Shown here: piece after piece, positions 35,377 through 44,496 of the stretch | Numbering within the stretch: position 1 is the first letter of the stretch | Layout of the letters: each line of letters begins with the position of its first letter | From: Caballeronia cordobensis | GTDB lineage: Bacteria; Pseudomonadota; Gammaproteobacteria; Burkholderiales; Burkholderiaceae | Length of the DNA: 64,000 nucleotides | Direction of reading: 5' to 3' | Assembly: GCF_001544575.2 (NCBI RefSeq) | Contig: NZ_FCNY02000006.1 | Span: 248,001 to 312,000 of the forward strand | Position numbers and translations under genes: made by a program | The notes under the pieces: generated by a model | Database searches by the model: none | Told to the model about the DNA's origin: nothing | Seen by the model: only the letters and a program-made list of their open reading frames with translations

Positions 35377-36525
35377 ATGAGTCTTCGGCATTCGATGTAT
35401 TGCGCATGTTGCGATACCGCGCCGGGCAGCGCAAGCCGCCGCGCCTTTCTCGCGCTCGCGGGCCAGAGCGCTGCCGCGCTCGCGCTGACTCCCCGCTTCG
35501 CGTACGCCGATGGCGACGTGCCCTCCATCCCCTACGATTCCGTTCCCGATCCGGTGCGCCTGCCGCGCGATGTGTACTTCGGCGAATGCTCCGGCGTCGC
35601 GCTGAATTCGGCGGGTCATATTTTCGTGCTATCGCGCGGCAATAGCACGGGGCCGGCCTATGGCGCGGCCGCAGCCCAGTTGCTCGAATTCGACCGCAAT
35701 GGCCGCTTCGTGCGCGAGATCGGGCATAACCTGTATGCGTGGTCGTTCGCGCATACGGTCAAGGTGGACCGGCAGGACAACGTCTGGGTCACCGACAAGG
35801 GCTCGGACATGATCATCAAGTTCACGCCGGAGGGGCGCGTGGCGATGGTGTTCGGCCGCAAGCAGGAAGCATCGGACGAAGAGACCGCGCCGCTCAAACA
35901 TCCGAATCCGCCGTTGCCATCCGAGCCCGGCCGCTTCCGCCAAGTGACCGATGTCGCGTGGGATGCGGCGGGCAACACCTATATCAGTGATGGCTATATC
36001 AACTCGCGCGTCGCGAAGGTCGACCGCGACGGCAACTGGCTGAAGTCCTGGGGCGAGCGCGGCAAGGGGCCGGGGCAGTTTCATACGCCGCATAGCATTG
36101 CCGTCGATGCGAACGGCATGGTCTATGTCGCCGATCGCAGCAATCGCCGCATTCAGGTGTTCGACGGCGAAGGCAATTTCCAGCGCCAGTTCACGATCGA
36201 CGTGCCCGTGCCGCCCGATGCGCGGCCGGCAATCGGCAACATGCCCGATGAAGCGGCGATTGCGGCGGGCACGTTCGCGCCGGGTTCGCCGTGGGCCATT
36301 TGCATATCGCCGGGACCGAACCCGGTGTTGTATTCCGCCGATGCGTTTCCCGGGCGCATCTACAAGTTATCGCTCGATGGAAAATTGCTCGGCGTGCTCG
36401 GACGATCCGGCAAGCAGCCGAAGCAGTTCGGATGGATTCATGAAATGGCGTGTCCGTCCGAGAACACCTTGTACGTTGCCGAGTTGCTGAACTGGCGCGT
36501 GCAGAAACTCGTCTTGCACGCGTGA
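35377..36525 (+). CDS. NHL-repeat protein, Tat-exported
   Basis: A 382-residue beta-propeller protein. The twin-arginine signal ASRRAFLALAG is followed by a hydrophobic stretch, so it is exported folded. NHL repeats are seen as FYLSRGN-like GHIFVLSRG, DNVWVTDKGSDMIIKFTPEG, NTYISDGYINSRVAKVDRDG, PHSIAVDANGMVYVADRSNRRIQVFD and NTLYVAELLNWRVQKL. It is in the group annotated as peptidylglycine alpha-hydroxyglycine lyase-like, but the lyase active site cannot be judged by eye. GGAGGG lies before the ATG at 35377. Function unknown. Confidence 0.8.
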   Translation: MSLRHSMYCACCDTAPGSASRRAFLALAGQSAAALALTPRFAYADGDVPSIPYDSVPDPVRLPRDVYFGECSGVALNSAGHIFVLSRGNSTGPAYGAAAAQLLEFDRNGRFVREIGHNLYAWSFAHTVKVDRQDNVWVTDKGSDMIIKFTPEGRVAMVFGRKQEASDEETAPLKHPNPPLPSEPGRFRQVTDVAWDAAGNTYISDGYINSRVAKVDRDGNWLKSWGERGKGPGQFHTPHSIAVDANGMVYVADRSNRRIQVFDGEGNFQRQFTIDVPVPPDARPAIGNMPDEAAIAAGTFAPGSPWAICISPGPNPVLYSADAFPGRIYKLSLDGKLLGVLGRSGKQPKQFGWIHEMACPSENTLYVAELLNWRVQKLVLHA

Positions 36526-36555
36526 GTTTGCATTAACCGTTCGCCGCGAGCCGAT

Positions 36556-36589
36556 GGCATTTTGCATGCGTGATGCTGCATGCAATCGC
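36556..36589. repeat. intergenic copy of the GCATGC-core dispersed repeat
   Basis: Two half-elements, GGCATTTTGCATGCGTGAT and CTGCATGCAATCGC, lie between the NHL and alkA genes. The first is an exact inverted match over 19 bases to the copy at 21445-21463; the second matches 57385-57398 inverted over 14 bases. Confidence 0.65.
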
Positions 36590-36593
36590 CATA

Positions 36594-37517
36594 TCAGCCG
36601 CCGCGCGCAAGCCCGGTTTCCATCGCGACGCCGTTCCACAGATGCATCGCCGCATAGGCGCGCCACGGCCGCCAGCGTTCGATGTGGGCGCGCTGCTGCG
36701 CGGGCTTGCCAAGCGATGGATCGTGTCGCGCGATGGACTGCATGAGAACGAGATCGGCGTCGGGCCACGCGTCGGGATCGCGCAGCGCGCGCATCGCCAC
36801 ATAGCCGACGGTCCACGGTCCGATGCCGGGCATCGCGAGCATGTCGCGTTTCAGGATGTCCGGATCGGCGCCCGGTTCATCGAGCGGCAGCGCGCCTGTC
36901 GCGACCGCCTGCGCGAAGCGCTGCACGGTCTCGATGCGCTTCGTCGGCATGCCGATTTTGTCGAGATCGGCGGCGGCGAGCTCGGCGGGCGTCGGAAAGC
37001 GCCATGCGGTGGCTTCGTGCGGATGACCTTCGATCCGTCGCCCCGCGCGCTGCACGATGCGGTTCATGATCGTCGATGCGCCTTTCACGCTCACCTGTTG
37101 CCCGACGATGGTCCGCACCACGAGTTCGAAACCGGACCACGCGCCCGGCACGCGCAAACCGGGCGCGGCTGCCACGAGCGGCGCGAGCAGCGGATCGCCG
37201 CCGAGGCATCGGGCGATCTCGCGCGGATCGGCATGCAGGTCGAACATGCGCGCGATCGGCGTGGCGAGTTCTTCCGCATGGCGGGCCGCCGCGCCTTCGA
37301 CGCTCACGACAAGCCGCTGCCTGCGCGCATGCGGACGCACTTCGACAGCGCCGTCGTCGCCGCGCCAGGCGATCGCGCGCCGGTACACGCCGTCCTCGAC
37401 CGACTCGACGCCCGCCGACGCGCGCCCGCCGATGAATTTCAGCATGCGTGTCCAGTCGAAAGGCCGCTTGAACGGAAGCTCCAGCGTGGCGGTCGAGGTG
37501 TCGAATGTCGAATGCAT
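36594..37517 (-). CDS. alkA: DNA-3-methyladenine glycosylase II
   Basis: A 307-residue alkylated-base excision glycosylase. It has the AlkA N-terminal domain (LELPFKRPFDWTRMLKFIGGRA), the helix-hairpin-helix in DMLAMPGIGPWTVGYVAMRAL and the catalytic Asp in the following PDAWPDADLVL. It removes 3-methyladenine and related lesions from DNA. The length fits stand-alone AlkA without the Ada methyl-acceptor domain. It runs toward the NHL gene, and GCATGC-core repeat copies lie at both ends. Confidence 0.9.
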   Translation of the reverse strand: MHSTFDTSTATLELPFKRPFDWTRMLKFIGGRASAGVESVEDGVYRRAIAWRGDDGAVEVRPHARRQRLVVSVEGAAARHAEELATPIARMFDLHADPREIARCLGGDPLLAPLVAAAPGLRVPGAWSGFELVVRTIVGQQVSVKGASTIMNRIVQRAGRRIEGHPHEATAWRFPTPAELAAADLDKIGMPTKRIETVQRFAQAVATGALPLDEPGADPDILKRDMLAMPGIGPWTVGYVAMRALRDPDAWPDADLVLMQSIARHDPSLGKPAQQRAHIERWRPWRAYAAMHLWNGVAMETGLARGG

Positions 37518-37664
37518 TTTGAATGCCGATTACTGCGGTGGTCGATTGCATGCGATCTTACTCTGGCAGGCGCTCATTCCCGGCTAAGTCTCGGCGGCCA
37601 GAATGCTTCACATCGGCAGCAACGAACCAGCAAAACGTCACCGCCAACCAGTCAGGAGCCGGAC

Positions 37665-37832
37665 ATGAATGCCTTTTCGATCAGCATCTTCGCCATTGTT
37701 ATCGTCGCCGCGCTGGCAGCCGTCGCGCCGGTCACGCGCTATACGCAACACGAGTTCGCGGTATTGAGCGCGCATGCCGCGAGCGCGCGCAGCCAGCCTC
37801 AGCCCGCGGCGGGCAGCGGGCTCGCGGCCTGA
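37665..37832 (+). CDS. small membrane protein (55 residues)
   Basis: A small gene with CAGGAGCC six bases before the ATG. It codes one hydrophobic helix (FSISIFAIVIVAALAAVAPV) followed by a short polar tail rich in Ala, Ser and Gln. The quality of the ribosome site and its position between alkA and the convergent small protein gene support it as real. No family is recognised. Confidence 0.55.
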   Translation: MNAFSISIFAIVIVAALAAVAPVTRYTQHEFAVLSAHAASARSQPQPAAGSGLAA

Positions 37833-37846
37833 ACACCGCGCGCGGG

Positions 37847-38209
37847 TCAGGGGCGTTGCGCCACTTCCATCGTGCGCGCGTTCAGCAACTGCCTGAATTC
37901 CGGATCATGCGAAAGCATCTGGCGCGCGCTCGTGACGAGTTGCGGGCTGCGGTCCCATTGGTCGGAGCGCACGACGCAGCGCGCGAGCAAATCGGCGTAG
38001 ACGGGATCGAGGATCTCGCTGTCCGACATCTCGGTGATCCGGGCGATGCGGACCTTCTCGCCGTGCGTGAGTCCGCGGGTGAGGCAATCGACGGTCGCGC
38101 GGTCCATGGCGGCCTGCGCCGTGTCGAAGTCCGGCGAGTGATAGAAAGAAAAGCCCGTGACGACGAGGGCCGCGCCGAGCACGAGGCATGCACTTCGGAT
38201 CTTGTTCAC
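37847..38209 (-). CDS. exported small hypothetical protein
   Basis: A 120-residue protein with an N-terminal export segment (ACLVLGAALVVTGFSF) and a helical rest with two Cys residues (DCLTRGL and ARCVVRS) that could form a disulfide. No family is recognised. It converges on the small membrane protein gene with a 14-base gap, and it lies downstream of the GntR gene on the same strand at a 58-base distance. Confidence 0.55.
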   Translation of the reverse strand: MNKIRSACLVLGAALVVTGFSFYHSPDFDTAQAAMDRATVDCLTRGLTHGEKVRIARITEMSDSEILDPVYADLLARCVVRSDQWDRSPQLVTSARQMLSHDPEFRQLLNARTMEVAQRP

Positions 38210-38267
38210 TGTCTCCCCCGATCGAAGGCTCTGACAGCCTCACTTTCAGGGGAAACGGGCGAGCATT

Positions 38268-39029
38268 CTATTCGCTATCGCTCACGCCGTGGCGCTTGTT
38301 CGCCGCGCGCTTTCTGGGCGCTTCGGGCTTGACCGTCGCCAGCGTGCGCTCGGCGAGCACCGCATCGCGCTTGGATAGCAGGTGCTTGCGCAGAATGTCG
38401 CCCATGCGCCGTCCATCGCGCGTTTCGAGCGCTTCGATCATTTCTTCGTGGTCGCGAATGGCGCTGTCCCACTTCGGCGTCTGAAAGTTCGAGCGAAAGC
38501 GCAGCGCCATCAGACGCCGGTTGATCGACACGTACGTCTGACGCAAGGCCGTATTGCGCGCGGCTTCGTTGATCTTGTCGTGAATGGCCTGATTGCGGCT
38601 GTAGTAGCCGGACAGGTCGTTCTGCGCGCGGCAGGCGAGCATCGCGTAGTGCAGCGCCTTGATCTCCGCGATTTCGAGCGGCGTGATGCGCTCGCACGCC
38701 AGTTCGCCGGAGAAGGCTTCCAGCCCGCTCATCAATTCGAACATCTCGCGAATGTCGAACTCGCTCATCTGCGAGACCGACGCGCCGCGGTTCGGCGAAA
38801 TCTCGATCAACCCTTCGGCGGCCAGCACCTTCAGCGCTTCGCGCAGCGGGGTGCGCGATATGCCGAGCGTCTCGCACAGCTTGCGCTCGTTGAGCTTCAC
38901 GCCAGGCGCGAGCAGACCTTCGACGATAAAGCCGCGCAAGTGATCGACGACGGTGTCGTGCAGGCGCAGCCGTTCCACCTTCGGCAGCGCCGACGACATA
39001 TGCGTTTCTGGCAAATCGGGATTTTGCAT
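38268..39029 (-). CDS. GntR-family (FCD) transcriptional regulator
   Basis: A 253-residue FadR/FCD-type GntR regulator. The winged helix-turn-helix is at about 20-90 (HDTVVDHLRGFIVEGLLAPG, LCETLGISRTPLREALKVL); the FCD effector domain follows with metal-binding His residues, and the end is a basic KRAANKRHG tail. GAGG lies six bases before the ATG at 39029. It is divergent from the aminotransferase gene, and the gap holds a perfect palindrome that is a likely operator. Thus it probably controls the catabolic genes 39.2-49.1 kb. Confidence 0.88.
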   Translation of the reverse strand: MQNPDLPETHMSSALPKVERLRLHDTVVDHLRGFIVEGLLAPGVKLNERKLCETLGISRTPLREALKVLAAEGLIEISPNRGASVSQMSEFDIREMFELMSGLEAFSGELACERITPLEIAEIKALHYAMLACRAQNDLSGYYSRNQAIHDKINEAARNTALRQTYVSINRRLMALRFRSNFQTPKWDSAIRDHEEMIEALETRDGRRMGDILRKHLLSKRDAVLAERTLATVKPEAPRKRAANKRHGVSDSE

Positions 39030-39153
39030 TCAATACCTCGAACTCGTTTTCGGCAATTTTAGCCCAGCGTAAGCGGAAAAAACCGCCAGCGGGTTATCCC
39101 TAGGCCATTCGGTCTATGTATTCCTTTACGTGCCCGGCTTGCTGCGTTATTGT

Positions 39154-39169
39154 ATTTTGCATGCAAAAT
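39154..39169 (+). promoter_or_regulatory. perfect palindrome, likely GntR operator
   Basis: ATTTTGCATGCAAAAT is a perfect 16-base palindrome 24 bases before the aminotransferase ATG. A half-site, ATTTTGCAT, overlaps the GntR gene start at 39021-39029. FCD-type GntR proteins bind short dyads, so this may be the control site. The core is also that of the dispersed repeat, so it could instead be another copy of that family. Confidence 0.5.
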
Positions 39170-39192
39170 TACATTTTAAAGGACGCGGACCT

Positions 39193-40413
39193 ATGCTGAA
39201 GCTCGACTCTCATCCTGCCGGCCGTCACTTTCTGCAGATTCCGGGGCCCAGCCCCGTGCCCGATCGCATCCTGCGGGCAATGAGTTATCCGACGATCGAT
39301 CATCGCGGCCCCGAGTTCGGCGTGCTGGGCCTGAAAGTGCTCGACGGCATCAAGAAAATCTTCAAGACGAATCAGCCGGTGGTCATCTATCCGGCATCGG
39401 GCACGGGGGCATGGGAGGCGGCGCTGTGCAATACCTTGAGCCCCGGCGACACGGTGCTGATGTACGAGACCGGCCACTTCGCGACGCTGTGGAAGAAGAT
39501 GGCGGAGAACCTCGGCCTGAAGCCGGAGTTTCTGGGCTTGCCGGGCATCGAAGGCTGGCGGCGCGGCGTGCAGGCCGACATGATCGAGAAGCGCCTTCGC
39601 GACGACACGCAGCACGCGATCAAGGCCGTTTGCGTCGTGCATAACGAAACGTCGACGGGCGTGACGTCCGATATCGCCGCGGTGCGGCGCGCCATCGATG
39701 CCGCGAAGCATCCCGCGCTGCTGCTGGTCGATACGATCTCCGGTCTCGCCTCGGCCGACTATCGCCATGACGAATGGGGCGTGGACGTGACCGTCTCCGG
39801 CTCGCAGAAGGGCCTGATGCTGCCGCCGGGGATCAGCTTCAACGCGGTCTCGGAGAAGGCGCGCGAGGCATCGAAACAGGCAAAGCTGCCGCGCGCATTC
39901 TGGGACTGGGCCGACATCATCGAGATGAACAAGCAGGGTTACTGGCCTTATACGCCGAATACCAACCTGCTTTACGGGCTTTCCGAAGCGCTCGACATGA
40001 TCCTGAGCGAAGGGCTCGACAACGTGTTCGCGCGCCATCAGCGGCTTGCGGCGGCGTGCCGGGCGGCGGTCAACGCGTGGGGACTCGAGATTCAATGCGC
40101 GGACCCGTCCGTCTATTCGCCGGTGCTCACGGGCGTGATGATGCCCGAGGGCGTGGATGCCGACGCGGTGCGCAAGCTCATCTACGAACACTTCGACATG
40201 TCGCTCGGCACGGGGCTCGGCAAGGCGAAGGGCCGCATGTTCCGCATCGGGCATCTGGGCGATTGCAACGATCTCACGCTGATGGCCGCGCTCGCTGGTT
40301 GCGAGATGGGCCTGAAGCTCGCGGGCGTCGAACTGAAGGGCAGCGGTGTCGCGGCGGCGATGGATTATCTGACGAGCCATGTCGCGAAGCCCGCGCTGAA
40401 GGCGGCGGCATGA
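39193..40413 (+). CDS. PLP-dependent aminotransferase (alanine/serine/aspartate-glyoxylate type)
   Basis: A 406-residue class V aminotransferase of the glyoxylate group. It has PGPSPVPDRILRAMSYPTIDHRGPEF at the start, the cofactor-site segment SGTGAWEAAL near residue 75 and the Lys of VSGSQKGLMLPPG near residue 201 as PLP anchor. The known group includes serine-glyoxylate aminotransferase and BhcA (aspartate-glyoxylate). It transfers an amino group to glyoxylate, giving glycine. The ATG at 39193 is directly after the operator-like palindrome. The stop overlaps the next gene in an ATGA. Confidence 0.87.
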   Translation: MLKLDSHPAGRHFLQIPGPSPVPDRILRAMSYPTIDHRGPEFGVLGLKVLDGIKKIFKTNQPVVIYPASGTGAWEAALCNTLSPGDTVLMYETGHFATLWKKMAENLGLKPEFLGLPGIEGWRRGVQADMIEKRLRDDTQHAIKAVCVVHNETSTGVTSDIAAVRRAIDAAKHPALLLVDTISGLASADYRHDEWGVDVTVSGSQKGLMLPPGISFNAVSEKAREASKQAKLPRAFWDWADIIEMNKQGYWPYTPNTNLLYGLSEALDMILSEGLDNVFARHQRLAAACRAAVNAWGLEIQCADPSVYSPVLTGVMMPEGVDADAVRKLIYEHFDMSLGTGLGKAKGRMFRIGHLGDCNDLTLMAALAGCEMGLKLAGVELKGSGVAAAMDYLTSHVAKPALKAAA

Positions 40414-41174
40414 GCGCGGCCTTCGACGCCGACGCGCTTGCGAGGCTGTTCGTCGAGGCGCGCGCGCATCGCGCAACGCTCGATACGCTGCCGGAAGGCG
40501 CACGCCCGGCCAGCGCCGACGAAGCCTATGCCGCGCAGGAAGCGACCGTGCGATCCCTGCGCGCGGACATCGGCGGATGGAAAGTCGGCGCGAAGTCGTC
40601 CGATGGGCCGATTCAGGGCGCGCCGCTCCCCGCCGATGGCATGCATAAAACCGGCGCGCGTCTCGCGCTGGATGCGTTCGGCAAGCCGGGGCTCGAACTC
40701 GAAGTGGCATTCAGGCTCGGGCGGCGTTTCGAGCCCGGCAGCGGACCGTATCGGGATGAAGACGTGCTGGCCGCGATCGAATCGGTGCATGCGTCGATCG
40801 AAGTCGTCGCGAGCCGTTTCGCCGCGTGGCCGGATGTCGAGAAGCCCTGGCAGCTCGCGGACCTGCAGAACCACGGCGCGCTGATCGTGGGTGAGGGCGT
40901 GCCCTACGAGGCCGCGTTCCCGTTCGTGTCTCCCGCGATGACCTTCACGTTCGACGGCGCGCCGCTCTTTCAGGGCGCACCCGCGAACCCGGCGGGCGAC
41001 CCGCGCCGCCTGCTCGCGTGGACGGTGAATCACAGCGTGTCGCGCGGCCTCGCCGTGGAACGCGGAACCGTGATCACGGCGGGTTCGTACACCGGCCTCG
41101 CGTTTCCCGGCAGACCCGGCACGGCGACCGGCGTCATCGAAGGCTTGCCCGCCGTCGAATTGCATTTCGCATAA
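40410..41174 (+). CDS. 2-keto-4-pentenoate hydratase-like (FAA hydrolase superfamily) protein
   Basis: A 254-residue protein of the hydratase/decarboxylase group. Key segments are GWKVGAKSSDGPIQGAPL near residue 55, LELEVAFRLGRRFEPGSG with the acidic metal ligands near residue 95, and VITAGSYTGLAFPGRPGTATGVIEGL near the end. Members hydrate dienols or 2-oxo-acids in meta-cleavage and related pathways. Its ATG overlaps the aminotransferase stop, so translation is coupled. The actual substrate in this block is not obvious. Confidence 0.83.
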   Translation: MSAAFDADALARLFVEARAHRATLDTLPEGARPASADEAYAAQEATVRSLRADIGGWKVGAKSSDGPIQGAPLPADGMHKTGARLALDAFGKPGLELEVAFRLGRRFEPGSGPYRDEDVLAAIESVHASIEVVASRFAAWPDVEKPWQLADLQNHGALIVGEGVPYEAAFPFVSPAMTFTFDGAPLFQGAPANPAGDPRRLLAWTVNHSVSRGLAVERGTVITAGSYTGLAFPGRPGTATGVIEGLPAVELHFA

Positions 41175-41201
41175 CGCATTCATAAGGCCACACAAGCGAC
41201 G

Positions 41202-44200
41202 ATGCTCAATTCCCCCACCGACCGTCTCGTCAAGCCGATCCATCTGATGCCCGCTTCCGCGCGTGCGCGGCTCGCCTCCGCGCCGACGCCGCTGCAAGCG
41301 CGCTTGCAGCGCGAACTGAAGGGCGATGTGCTGTTCGACCGTGCATCGCGCGGACGCTACGCCACCGATGCGTCGATCTATCAGATCATGCCGGCGGGCG
41401 TCGTCGTGCCAAAGGATCAGGACGACTTGCGCGTCGCGCTGCAGATCGCGCGCGACAGCCACGCGAGCGTGCTGGCGCGCGGCGCGGGCACCAGCCAATG
41501 CGGGCAGACGACGGGCGAGGCGCTCGTCATCGACACGACCAAGTGGCTCAACAACATCGTTCGCTTCGACAAGGACGCGCGCACGGTCACGGTCGAGCCG
41601 GGCGTCGTGCTGGATCATCTGAACGCGTGGCTCAAGCCGCACGGCCTGTGGTTTCCGGTGGATGTGTCGACGAGCGCGCAATGCACCATCGGCGGCATGG
41701 CGGGCAACAACTCGTGCGGCTCGCGCTCGATGGAATACGGGATCATGGTGCACAACGTCGATGCCATCGACGCGATCCTCGCCGACGGTCATGAAGCCGC
41801 TTTCGGCACGCTCTCGTCCATGACGGCGGATGCCCGCGTGCGCGATCTCGTCGATGGCATTCGCAGCATCGCCATGCGCGAGCAACAGGAGATGCGCGAG
41901 CGCATTCCGAAGGTGCTGCGGCGCGTGGCCGGCTATAACCTCGATCTCTTCGATTGTCAGAGCCCGCTGCCTTTCAGCGCAGACGGCGAACCGAACCTGG
42001 CCAACCTGCTCGTCGGATCGGAAGGCACGCTTGCATTCAGCCGTCAACTGACATTGAAGCTCGCGCCCTTGCCGACGCACAAGACGCTTGGCGTGGTGAA
42101 CTTCCCGAGCTTCTACGATGCGATGGACATGACGCAGCACATCGTGAAGCTCGGGCCCGTCGCGGTCGAACTGGTCGATCGCACGATGATCGATCTGGCG
42201 ATGTCGAATCCGGCTTTCAGGCCCGTCATCGAGAAAGCGCTGGTCGGCCGTCCGCAAGCGGTGTTGCTCGTCGAATTCGCGGGCGCGGATCGCGACATGC
42301 AGATTGCGAAGCTCGCGCAGCTCGTGGAACTGATGAGCGAACTCGGCTTGCCCGGCGCGGTCGTGCAGATGCCCGATGCCGGTCCGCAAAAGGCCCTGTG
42401 GGAAGTGCGCAAGGCGGGCCTGAACATCATGATGAGCATGAAGGGCGATGGCAAGCCGGTGTCCTTCATCGAAGACTGCGCGGTGCCGCTCGAACATCTC
42501 GCCGAATACACGAGCCGTCTCACCGAAGTCTTCAGGAAGCACGGAACGGAAGGCACGTGGTACGCGCATGCGAGCGTGGGCACCCTGCACGTGCGGCCGA
42601 TTCTCGACATGCGCCGCGACGGGGCCGTCAAGATGCGCGCGATCGCGGAAGAGGCGGCGGCGATGGTGCGCGAATACAAGGGCGCGTTCTCGGGCGAGCA
42701 TGGCGACGGCCTGTGCCGCGGCGAGTGGGTGGCGTGGCAATACGGCCCGCGCATCAACGAGGCGTTTCGCGACATCAAGCAGCTCTTCGATCCCGAGAAC
42801 CGCCTGAGCCCGGACCGTATCGTCGCGCCGCCGAAGATGGACGATACGACCAACTTTCGCTTTCCGCCTTCGTATCGCGAGCGCGCATTGACGCCGCATC
42901 TCGACTGGTCCGCATGGAACGTCACACGCGATCCGCTGACGGGCGAGGAAGGCCCGGCCAACTCCGGCGGCGATCTGTCCGGCGGGCTCGCGAAAGCGGT
43001 CGAGATGTGCAACAACAACGGCCATTGCCGCAAGTTCGACGCGGGCACGATGTGTCCGAGCTATCGCATCACGAAGGACGAGCAGCATCTCACGCGCGGC
43101 CGCGCGAATACCTTGCGGCTGGCTCTGTCGGGACAGTTGGGCGATGACGGCCTGGCAAGCCGCGATGTAAAAGACGTGCTCGATCTGTGCGTATCGTGCA
43201 AGGGCTGCAAGCGCGACTGTCCCACTGGCGTCGATATGGCCCGCATGAAGATCGAGGCGCGGGCCGCATGGACAGCGCGTCACGGTGTGCGCCTGCGCGA
43301 CCGGCTGGTGGCATTTCTGCCGCGCTATGCGCCGTATGCGAGCCGCATGCCGGCGCTCGCGCACGTCGTCGAAGAAAGCATGCCGGGCGTTGCGCGCTGG
43401 CTGAAGACGAAGATCGGCCTCGCGCCGCAGCGCGCCTTTCCGCGCTTCACGAAGCCTTTTCTGCAGAGCGCGCAGCGCACGCGAGCGGTATCGGCGAGCA
43501 AGGAAGTGCTGCTCTTCGTCGATACCTTCAACAACTACATGGAGCCCGACAATGCACGCGCGGCCAAACGCGTGCTCGAAGCCGCGGGCTATACGGTTCA
43601 TCTCAACGTGAAGGCGGGCGAGCGGCCGCTCTGTTGCGGCCGCACGTTTCTCTCCGCCGGTCTCGTGGATGAAGCGAAGGCCGAAGCGCGCCGCGCGCTC
43701 GATGCGCTGCTGCCGTATGTCGAGCGCGGCGTGTCGATCGTCGGACTGGAGCCGTCGTGCCTGCTTTCCCTGCGGGACGAGTTTCTCGGATATGGCTATG
43801 GCGACGCCGCCCGGAAGTTATCGGAAGCCTCGTTCCTGTTCGAGGAATTTCTCGTGCGCGAAGAAGCGGCGGGGCGTTTGCGCCTCGCACTCAAAGCGCT
43901 CGACCGGCCCACGGCGATGTTGCACGGACACTGCCATCAGAAGGCATTCGATGCCGTGCGTCCCGTCGAGACAGTGCTCGGCTGGATTCCCGGCCTCGAC
44001 GTGAAGACGATCGAATCGTCGTGCTGCGGCATGGCCGGCAGCTTCGGCTACGAAGCGGAGCATTACGACGCATCGCAGGCGATGGCGGAGATGTCGCTGC
44101 TGCCGGCCGTGCGGGCGGCGCACGATGCGCTGATCGTCGCGGACGGCACGAGTTGCCGTCATCAGATCGCGGACGGCGCGCAAAGAGAAGCGCTGCATGT

Positions 44201-44240
44201 TGCACGCGTGCTCGACATGGCGCTCGATGCAAAGGATTGA
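41202..44240 (+). CDS. D-2-hydroxyglutarate dehydrogenase-like FAD/Fe-S oxidoreductase (YdiJ type)
   Basis: A 1012-residue flavoprotein fused to an Fe-S module. The first 540 residues hold a VAO-type FAD domain (QTTGEALVIDTTKWLNNIVRF, GGMAGNNSCGSRSMEYG, LVGSEGTLAFSRQLTLKLAP); the middle has 4Fe-4S motifs (CNNNGHCRKFDAGTMCPSY and CVSCKGCKRDCPTGVDMAR); the end has two CCG domains (CCGRTFL and CCGMAGSFGYEAEHY). This is the YdiJ layout, a D-2-hydroxyglutarate oxidising enzyme that passes electrons to the quinone pool. Alternative substrates are other D-2-hydroxy acids such as glycolate. It follows the hydratase by 27 bases. Confidence 0.87.
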   Translation: MLNSPTDRLVKPIHLMPASARARLASAPTPLQARLQRELKGDVLFDRASRGRYATDASIYQIMPAGVVVPKDQDDLRVALQIARDSHASVLARGAGTSQCGQTTGEALVIDTTKWLNNIVRFDKDARTVTVEPGVVLDHLNAWLKPHGLWFPVDVSTSAQCTIGGMAGNNSCGSRSMEYGIMVHNVDAIDAILADGHEAAFGTLSSMTADARVRDLVDGIRSIAMREQQEMRERIPKVLRRVAGYNLDLFDCQSPLPFSADGEPNLANLLVGSEGTLAFSRQLTLKLAPLPTHKTLGVVNFPSFYDAMDMTQHIVKLGPVAVELVDRTMIDLAMSNPAFRPVIEKALVGRPQAVLLVEFAGADRDMQIAKLAQLVELMSELGLPGAVVQMPDAGPQKALWEVRKAGLNIMMSMKGDGKPVSFIEDCAVPLEHLAEYTSRLTEVFRKHGTEGTWYAHASVGTLHVRPILDMRRDGAVKMRAIAEEAAAMVREYKGAFSGEHGDGLCRGEWVAWQYGPRINEAFRDIKQLFDPENRLSPDRIVAPPKMDDTTNFRFPPSYRERALTPHLDWSAWNVTRDPLTGEEGPANSGGDLSGGLAKAVEMCNNNGHCRKFDAGTMCPSYRITKDEQHLTRGRANTLRLALSGQLGDDGLASRDVKDVLDLCVSCKGCKRDCPTGVDMARMKIEARAAWTARHGVRLRDRLVAFLPRYAPYASRMPALAHVVEESMPGVARWLKTKIGLAPQRAFPRFTKPFLQSAQRTRAVSASKEVLLFVDTFNNYMEPDNARAAKRVLEAAGYTVHLNVKAGERPLCCGRTFLSAGLVDEAKAEARRALDALLPYVERGVSIVGLEPSCLLSLRDEFLGYGYGDAARKLSEASFLFEEFLVREEAAGRLRLALKALDRPTAMLHGHCHQKAFDAVRPVETVLGWIPGLDVKTIESSCCGMAGSFGYEAEHYDASQAMAEMSLLPAVRAAHDALIVADGTSCRHQIADGAQREALHVARVLDMALDAKD

Positions 44241-44496
44241 CGGCAAGCGACAACCAGCGTTCCTTCATTCACCGAAGCACTAAAGCGGACACACGAGCCG
44301 CGACCAGGAGACAAGCCGATGACTTCACCGCGCAAACCACGCATCCGCAAACTGCGCCGCCGCACGCAGTAGCAAATAGCACGCAGTTCGAGCAACGCTC
44401 ATCCGACGTACCCCACGCGAAGTTCCGCATGCCGTCACCCGGCGCCTTTGCATGACGAAGGCGTCCGGCGCACGCACGCGGCTACACCAGGAGACG

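Noticed and set aside
40365..43601. A very long open frame on the minus strand (over 1000 codons) opposite the aminotransferase, hydratase and flavo-Fe-S genes
   Set aside because: It is the antisense shadow of well-recognised plus-strand genes in high-GC DNA; its translation is rich in Arg and His with no domain.
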